DNA of 10,281 nucleotides from JAEUPI01 sp036520715 (GTDB taxonomy: Bacteria > Pseudomonadota > Gammaproteobacteria > Burkholderiales > Burkholderiaceae_C). Where the stretch lies: positions 1 to 10,281 of the forward strand of contig DATDJF010000149.1 in assembly GCA_036520715.1 (NCBI GenBank), written 5' to 3'. Within the stretch, counting starts at the first letter, position 1. The number at the start of each line of letters is the position of its first letter. Below the pieces are notes generated by a model, which was not told where the DNA came from, ran no database searches, and saw nothing but the letters and a program-made list of their open reading frames with translations. Positions 6,216 to 10,281 of this stretch are shown here, in pieces. A program made the translations under genes and the position numbers.

Positions 6216-6932
6216 ATGACGTGGTCCATCCTCGCGCGCGACGGCCGCGGCCGCTTCGGCGTCGCCATCGCGAGCCGTTTCTTCGCGGTGGGCGCGCTGT
6301 GCGTGCACACGCGGCGCGGCGTCGGCACAGTGGCGACGCAGGCGCTGATGAATCCGCTGTACGGGCCGGCGGGTCTCGCTCGCCTCGCCGCAGGATGTGC
6401 GCCGGCCGACGTGGCGGCCGAGCTGACCAGCGCCGACGCCGGGCGTGCGCAACGCCAGTTGCACCTGCTCGGCGCCCGTGGCCGCGGCGCGGCACACACC
6501 GGCGAGGCCTGCGTCGACTGGTGCGGGCACCAGGTGTTCGACGACTTCAGCGTCGCCGGCAACATGCTGGCCGGGCCGCAGGTGCTGCAGGCCACCATCG
6601 ATGCCTTCGCTGCGCACGCGCGGCAGCCGCTGGCCGAGCGGCTGCTCGAGGCGATGGCGGCTGGCGAGGCGGCGGGCGGCGACAAGCGCGGCAAGCAGTC
6701 GGCCGCGCTGCGCATCCACGGCGACGAGGATCATGCCGAGCTCGACCTGCGGGTCGACGACCATGTCGAGCCGATCGCCGAGTTGCGGCGCCTGCACGCG
6801 GTGAGCCTGCAGCGCTTCCAGCCGTTCATCGCTTGCCTGGCCGGCCGCCACGACCCGGTGGGCGAGCTCGATCGCGCGCGCATCGAAGCGCGCGTCGAAG
6901 CATTTCAAGCGGCACGTGCGGCGCGGGTGTGA
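6216..6932 (+). CDS. DUF1028 family protein (Ntn-hydrolase-like fold)
   Basis: A 238-residue protein matching the DUF1028 family along its length. Visible motifs are MTWSILARD (1-9), GVAIASRFFAVG (15-26), TQALMNPLYG (41-50), GRAQRQLHLL (76-85), HTGEACVDWCGH (94-105), GNMLAG (115-120), GGDKRGKQSAAL (154-165) and LDLRVDDHVEPIAELRRL (176-193). The family is thought to adopt an Ntn-hydrolase-like fold, but no reaction is firmly established. It often occurs beside peptide-type ABC transporters, as here. The frame is open to 6105; ATG 6216 is chosen because family members begin with MTxSIxARD. The 135 bp after the enolase-like gene hold no convincing promoter or terminator, only poor -10-like TACGAT. 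The solute-binding protein follows 42 bp downstream. A role in hydrolysing an amide or peptide-like substrate that enters through the transporter is inference. Confidence 0.9.
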   Translation: MTWSILARDGRGRFGVAIASRFFAVGALCVHTRRGVGTVATQALMNPLYGPAGLARLAAGCAPADVAAELTSADAGRAQRQLHLLGARGRGAAHTGEACVDWCGHQVFDDFSVAGNMLAGPQVLQATIDAFAAHARQPLAERLLEAMAAGEAAGGDKRGKQSAALRIHGDEDHAELDLRVDDHVEPIAELRRLHAVSLQRFQPFIACLAGRHDPVGELDRARIEARVEAFQAARAARV

Positions 6933-6974
6933 CGCATGCGCCTGGATCGAACTTCCTTCTTTCGGAGCCTGACG

Positions 6975-8495
6975 ATGAACACAATCCCGAAGTCGCTGTT
7001 GGCCTTGCTGCTGTCCGCCGCCGCAGGTGCCACCGCAGCGCAGACGCTGCGCGTCGGCCTGGCCGAAGACCCCGACGTGCTCGACCCGACGCTGGCGCGC
7101 ACCTTCGTCGGCCGCATCGTGTTCGCCGCGCTGTGCGACAAGCTGCTCGAGATCGACGAGAAGCTCACCATCGTGCCGCAGCTGGCCACCGCCTGGGAGT
7201 GGTCGGCCGACAACAAGGCGCTGACGATGAAGATCCGGCCCGGCGTCACCTTCCACGACGGCGAAAAGCTCGACGCCGCGGCGGTGAAGTTCAACCTCGA
7301 GCGCCACAAGACGATGCAGGGCTCCAATCGCCGCGGCGAGCTGGCGCCGCTGGCCAGCGTCGACGTGGTCGATGCGATGACGGTGAAGCTCAACCTGAGC
7401 GCGCCGTTCTCGCCGCTGCTGGCCGCGCTGGCCGACCGCGCCGGCATGATGGTGAGCCCGAAGGCCGCGTTGGCCGCGGCTGCGAACTTCGGTGCCAAGC
7501 CGGTGTGCTCGGGGCCGTTCAAGTTCGCCGAGCGCATCGCGCAGGACCGCATCGTGCTCGAGCGCTACGACGGCTACTGGAACAAGGCGCAGGTCCACTT
7601 CGACAAGGTGATCTACACGCCGATCGTCGACTCCACCGTGCGGCTGGCGAACCTGAAGTCGGGCCAGTTCGACTTCATCGAGCGTGTGGCTTCGTCCGAC
7701 ATCGAAAAGTTGCAGGCCGAGAAGAAGTTCAAGGTCGCCCGCATCACCGAGATCGGCTACCAGGGCATCACGATCAACGTCGGCAAGAGCGAGCAGGCGC
7801 AGAAAAATGCGCTCGGCAAGGATCCTCGCGTTCGCGAGGCCTTCGAGCTGGCGATCGATCGGCAGGGCGTGGCGCAGGTGGTGATGGACAACGAGGCCAC
7901 CGTGGGCAACCAGTGGGTCGCGCCGAACAATCCGTACTACGCCAAGAACGTGCCACTGCCCAAACGCGACATCGCCAAGGCCAAGGCGCTGCTCAAGGAA
8001 GCCGGCATTCCCAACCCCACCGTCACGCTGATGACGGCCACCACCAGCGACGCGCAGCGCCTGGCGCTGGTGGTGCAGGCGATGACGCGCGAAGCCGGCT
8101 TCGACGTCAAGGTACAGGCCACCGAGTTCGCGACCTCGCTCAACCTGGCCGACAAGGGCGAGTTCGACGCCTACGTGCTGGCCTGGAGTGGCCGCGCCGA
8201 CCCCGACGGCAACGCCTTCAGCTTCCACGGCTGCAAGCAGCCGCTCAACTACGCCGGCTACTGCAGCGCCGAGACCGACGCGCTGCTCAACCAGTCGCGC
8301 ACGCAGCGCGACCCGGCCGAGCGCAAGAAGACCTACGAGCAGATCGCCGCGCGTGTGCTCAAGGAGCGGCCGATCATCTATCTGTACCACCGCAACTGGC
8401 TGTGGGCCTACAACCCCAAGTTGAGCGGCGTGCGCAACGTGCCCGACGGGTTGCTGCGGGTCACCGGGCTGAAGATGGGCAACGGCAGCCCGTGA
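6975..8495 (+). CDS. ABC transporter family 5 solute-binding protein (peptide/opine/nickel type)
   Basis: A 506-residue periplasmic binding protein of the DppA/OppA/NikA class. The signal peptide covers residues 1-22 (NTIPKSLLALLLSAAAGATA, cleavage near ATAA|QT). There is no lipobox Cys, so it is a soluble periplasmic protein. Family marks include LRVGLAEDPDVLDPTLA (25-41), LATAWEWSADNKALTMKIRPGV (the usual cleft region), KPVCSGPFKF (175-184), RVREAFELAIDR (285-296) and WSGRADPDGNAFSFHGC (404-420). Cys420 and Cys430 are placed like the C-terminal disulfide pair of DppA-type proteins. The frame is open to 6936, but ATG 6975 has GGAG at 6964-6967 with 7 nt spacing and directly starts the signal peptide. 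The DppB-type permease follows 13 bp later. The ligand cannot be read from the sequence; dipeptides, opines, glutathione-like or sugar-acid compounds are all possible for this class. Confidence 0.93.
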   Translation: MNTIPKSLLALLLSAAAGATAAQTLRVGLAEDPDVLDPTLARTFVGRIVFAALCDKLLEIDEKLTIVPQLATAWEWSADNKALTMKIRPGVTFHDGEKLDAAAVKFNLERHKTMQGSNRRGELAPLASVDVVDAMTVKLNLSAPFSPLLAALADRAGMMVSPKAALAAAANFGAKPVCSGPFKFAERIAQDRIVLERYDGYWNKAQVHFDKVIYTPIVDSTVRLANLKSGQFDFIERVASSDIEKLQAEKKFKVARITEIGYQGITINVGKSEQAQKNALGKDPRVREAFELAIDRQGVAQVVMDNEATVGNQWVAPNNPYYAKNVPLPKRDIAKAKALLKEAGIPNPTVTLMTATTSDAQRLALVVQAMTREAGFDVKVQATEFATSLNLADKGEFDAYVLAWSGRADPDGNAFSFHGCKQPLNYAGYCSAETDALLNQSRTQRDPAERKKTYEQIAARVLKERPIIYLYHRNWLWAYNPKLSGVRNVPDGLLRVTGLKMGNGSP

Positions 8496-8508
8496 TGCTG
8501 AAGGCTCG

Positions 8509-9450
8509 ATGACCGAATACCTGCTCAAGCGTCTGGCGCAGGTGGTGCCGACGCTGGTGTTCGTGTCGATGCTGATCTTCGGGCTGCAGCAGTTGCTGCC
8601 CGGCGACCCGGCCAAGGTGCTGGCCGGCGAGGAGCAGGACCCCACCGTCATCGCGCATCTGCGCGAGAAGCTGCACCTCGACGAGCCGCTGCCGATCCGC
8701 TATGCCTACTGGGTGGGCGGCGTGCTGAAGGGCGACCTCGGCGAATCGGTGCGTACGCAGCAGGCGGTGCTCGACCTGGTGCTGCAGAAGCTGCCGGTCA
8801 CGATCCAGCTCGGGCTGATGGCGTTCGTGATCGCGCTGGCGATCGGCATCCCCACCGGCATCGTGGCTGCGGTGGGCCGCGGCACCTGGTGGGACAGCGC
8901 CGCCAACGCGGTGGCGCTGTGGGGCATCTCGACGCCGAACTTCTGGCTCGGCATCCTGCTGATCCTGCTGTTCTCGGTGCAGCTCGGCTGGTTGCCGGCG
9001 TCGGGCTACGTGAGCCCGTTCGAGGACTGGCGTGCCAACCTGGCGTCGATGATCATGCCGGCCTTCGTGCTCGGCAACGCGCTGGCAGCGGTGCTGATGC
9101 GCCACACCCGCAGCGCGATGCTGCAGGTGCTGCAGTCCGACTACGTGCGCACCGCCCGCGCCAAGGGCCTCAACGAGCGCTCGGTGATCCTCAAGCACGC
9201 GCTGCGCAACGCGCTGACGCCGGTCATCACTTTGGGCGCACTCGAGCTCGGCACGTTGTTGTCGGGCGCGGTGCTCACCGAGCAGGTCTTCACGATCCCC
9301 GGCTTCGGCAAGCTGATCGTCGACTCGGTGTTCAACCGCGACTACGCGGTGGTGCAGGGCGTGGTGCTCGTCACCGCCACCGCGTACGTGATGTTGAGCC
9401 TGCTGGCGGACTTGGCGTACTTCGCGGTGAATCCGCGGTTGCGGGGGTGA
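8509..9450 (+). CDS. ABC transporter permease, DppB type
   Basis: A complete 313-residue inner-membrane permease of the peptide/nickel family. It has an N-terminal membrane helix (about 9-30) ending in LLPGDPA, a periplasmic segment with the family mark GDLGESV (75-81), then five further hydrophobic stretches at about 98-122, 133-157, 180-197, 238-257 and 281-306. The EAA loop that contacts the ATPase is DYVRTARAKGLNERSVILKH and following (211-239), with the conserved Gly220. EQVFTIPGFGKL (258-269) and the C-terminal NPRLRG are also typical. GAAGG-like GAAGG at 8500-8504 lies 4 nt before ATG 8509. Tight spacing to the binding-protein gene indicates one transcript. It should pair with the DppC-type protein encoded downstream. 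Confidence 0.94.
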   Translation: MTEYLLKRLAQVVPTLVFVSMLIFGLQQLLPGDPAKVLAGEEQDPTVIAHLREKLHLDEPLPIRYAYWVGGVLKGDLGESVRTQQAVLDLVLQKLPVTIQLGLMAFVIALAIGIPTGIVAAVGRGTWWDSAANAVALWGISTPNFWLGILLILLFSVQLGWLPASGYVSPFEDWRANLASMIMPAFVLGNALAAVLMRHTRSAMLQVLQSDYVRTARAKGLNERSVILKHALRNALTPVITLGALELGTLLSGAVLTEQVFTIPGFGKLIVDSVFNRDYAVVQGVVLVTATAYVMLSLLADLAYFAVNPRLRG

Positions 9451-9484
9451 GATGAGATTGGCCTTATCTGCCCAACGAGAGAGC

Positions 9485-9556
9485 CCGCCGGTGCGCCCGG
9501 CCGGCGGTCACTTTCATTTGGGGCCGCAAATGAAAGTAGCTCGGCCGCCGGCCGAG
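9485..9556 (+). repeat. Compound intergenic hairpin (nested inverted repeats) between permease genes
   Basis: A perfect 11-bp stem (ACTTTCATTTG 9510-9520 with CAAATGAAAGT 9527-9537, loop GGGCCG) is nested in a perfect 10-bp outer stem (CGGCCGGCGG 9498-9507 with CCGCCGGCCG 9545-9554). The parts are joined by an asymmetric internal loop. Competing hairpins exist: CCGCCGG 9485-9491 with CCGGCGG 9501-9507, and CTCGGCC 9540-9546 with GGCCGAG 9550-9556. There is no T-run after it, so it is not a standard intrinsic terminator. I recall similar CTTTC-rich hairpins as common intergenic repeats in Burkholderiales. A REP-like repeat that tunes transcript stability or read-through between the two permease genes is the likely role. 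The structure is certain; its function is not. Confidence 0.75.
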
Positions 9557-9567
9557 ACCGGAGGGAT

Positions 9568-9601
9568 CTATTGCAATAGCGAGCGCATCGAAGGGCGCTC
9601 G
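9568..9601. other. Small palindromes ahead of the DppC-type gene
   Basis: CTATTGCAATAG (9568-9579) is a perfect 12-bp palindrome. It is followed at once by a second inverted repeat, CGAGCGC (9580-9586) and GCGCTCG (9595-9601) with an 8-nt loop. They lie just upstream of ATG 9612, which lacks a clear Shine-Dalgarno. They could be a protein-binding site or an mRNA structure affecting translation of the permease, or part of the adjoining repeat element. Confidence 0.4.
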
Positions 9602-9611
9602 AAGCATTGAC

Positions 9612-10281
9612 ATGGCAGCGGTCCTCTCCACCCCCGCGCTCGGCACGCAACCCAGGCCCGCGAGCCCCGGCCGAAGGGCGTTGCGCAAGCTGCTGCGCCG
9701 CCGGCCGGCCGTGGTGGGCATGGTGATCGTGCTGGTGTTCATCGTGCTGGCGGTGTTTGCACCTTGGATCGCGCCGCATGACCCGGTGGCCACGAGCTGG
9801 GGCGCGATTCGCAAGGCGCCGAGCGCGCTGCACTGGTTCGGCACCGACGAGATCGGCCGCGACGTGCTGTCGCGCGTGATCTGGGGCACGCAGGCCTCGC
9901 TGCTGGCCGGCGTGGTGTCGGTGTCGATCTCGCTGCTGCTCGGCGTGCCGATCGGTCTGGCGGCCGGGTTCGTCGGCGGCGTGGTCGACGGCCTGATCTC
10001 GCGCGTGACCGATGCCTTCCTGGCGTGTCCGTTCCTCATCCTGGCGATCGCGCTGGCGGCCTTCCTCGGCCCCAGCCTGACCAACGCGATGATCGCCATC
10101 GGCGTCTCGGCGACGCCGATCTTCGTGCGGCTCACGCGTGCGCAGGTGATCAACGTCAAAGTGGAGGACTATGTCGAGGCGGCGCGGGCGCTCGGCAATC
10201 CGCCGTGGCGCATCGCGCTGCGGCACGTGCTGCCCAACGTCACCGCGCCGCTGATCGTGCAGGCCACGCTGGCCATCGCGG
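9612..10281 (+). CDS. ABC transporter permease, DppC type (3' end beyond window)
   Basis: 223 complete codons are visible; the frame is still open at the window edge. After a polar, proline-rich N-terminus (1-32) comes a first membrane helix (33-53) ending in APWIAPHDP. Then comes the DppC/OppC signature HWFGTDEIGRDVLSRVIWG (74-92). Further hydrophobic helices lie at about 96-122, 137-154 and 156-172. The EAA loop is DYVEAARALGNPPWRIALRH with following residues to TAP (187-213). Family members are usually about 280-300 residues, so roughly the last quarter is missing. It is the partner of the DppB-type permease, but unusually 161 bp with a large hairpin separate the two. The ATP-binding subunits (DppD/DppF type) are expected next, outside the window. 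No clear ribosome binding site precedes ATG 9612. Confidence 0.93.
   Translation, partial: MAAVLSTPALGTQPRPASPGRRALRKLLRRRPAVVGMVIVLVFIVLAVFAPWIAPHDPVATSWGAIRKAPSALHWFGTDEIGRDVLSRVIWGTQASLLAGVVSVSISLLLGVPIGLAAGFVGGVVDGLISRVTDAFLACPFLILAIALAAFLGPSLTNAMIAIGVSATPIFVRLTRAQVINVKVEDYVEAARALGNPPWRIALRHVLPNVTAPLIVQATLAIA

Noticed and set aside
5291..8512. A 1073-codon plus-strand open frame overlapping enolase through the binding protein.
   Set aside because: Out of frame with clearly recognised genes; Arg/Ala/Gly-rich, with no family resemblance. An effect of high GC content.
4548..8651. A 1367-codon open frame on the minus strand, opposite the kinase end, enolase, DUF1028 and binding-protein genes.
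   Set aside because: It is in codon register with the enolase, DUF1028 and binding-protein genes, which share one frame, so stops would need sense codons TTA, CTA or TCA. These are rare at this GC content. Its translation is a low-complexity Arg/His/Val/Gly-rich string with no domain.
9498..9554. Intrinsic terminator after the DppB-type gene.
   Set aside because: The stem is strong but there is no T-run on either side, and a same-operon permease gene follows, so a standard terminator is not supported.
9342..10226. A 294-codon minus-strand open frame opposite the permease junction.
   Set aside because: It overlaps two confidently assigned permease genes and the hairpin region, and its product is His/Arg/Asp-rich without recognisable domains.

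Overview
The window (10,281 bp) is very GC-rich, densely coded chromosomal DNA with strong G/C third-position bias. Gene families, codon use and a CTTTCATTTG-type intergenic hairpin suggest a beta-proteobacterium of the Burkholderiales (Rubrivivax/Leptothrix/Methylibium-like). That placement is inference from general familiarity, not from a database search. I see no rRNA, tRNA, CRISPR array, insertion sequence or phage gene.

Layout: (1) 1-227, minus strand: 5' end of an asparaginase II family gene. (2) 347-1765, plus strand: a PaaI-like hotdog thioesterase and a PanE-type ketopantoate reductase. (3) 1762-2535, minus strand: a GntR regulator of the FadR/FCD class, whose stop codon overlaps the panE stop. 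It is divergent from (4) 2672-3718, plus strand: an exported amidohydrolase-2 (lactonase-like) protein. The region between and around their 5' ends holds four exact copies of the 11-mer TGGTCAGGCCA, two in each orientation. These look like the operators of the GntR protein and form a self-contained regulator-enzyme module.

(5) 3760-10281, plus strand: an APH-fold kinase overlapping (ATGA) a divergent enolase paralog, then a DUF1028 protein, a family 5 solute-binding protein, a DppB-type permease and, after a 161-bp gap with a compound hairpin, a DppC-type permease cut by the window end. The ATPase genes expected next are beyond the edge.

The most interesting region is 3760-10281. The enolase keeps all metal ligands and the catalytic lysines, but two normally invariant active-site residues differ: the Glu of QEFM is Asp168 and the His of SHRSGETED is Ala369. 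It is translationally coupled to a small-molecule kinase and sits beside a peptide/opine-type importer and a DUF1028 Ntn-like protein. This suggests an uncharacterised pathway in which an imported compound is processed, phosphorylated and then dehydrated by an enolase-type reaction. The pathway is a hypothesis; the gene identities and residue changes are read directly from the sequence.
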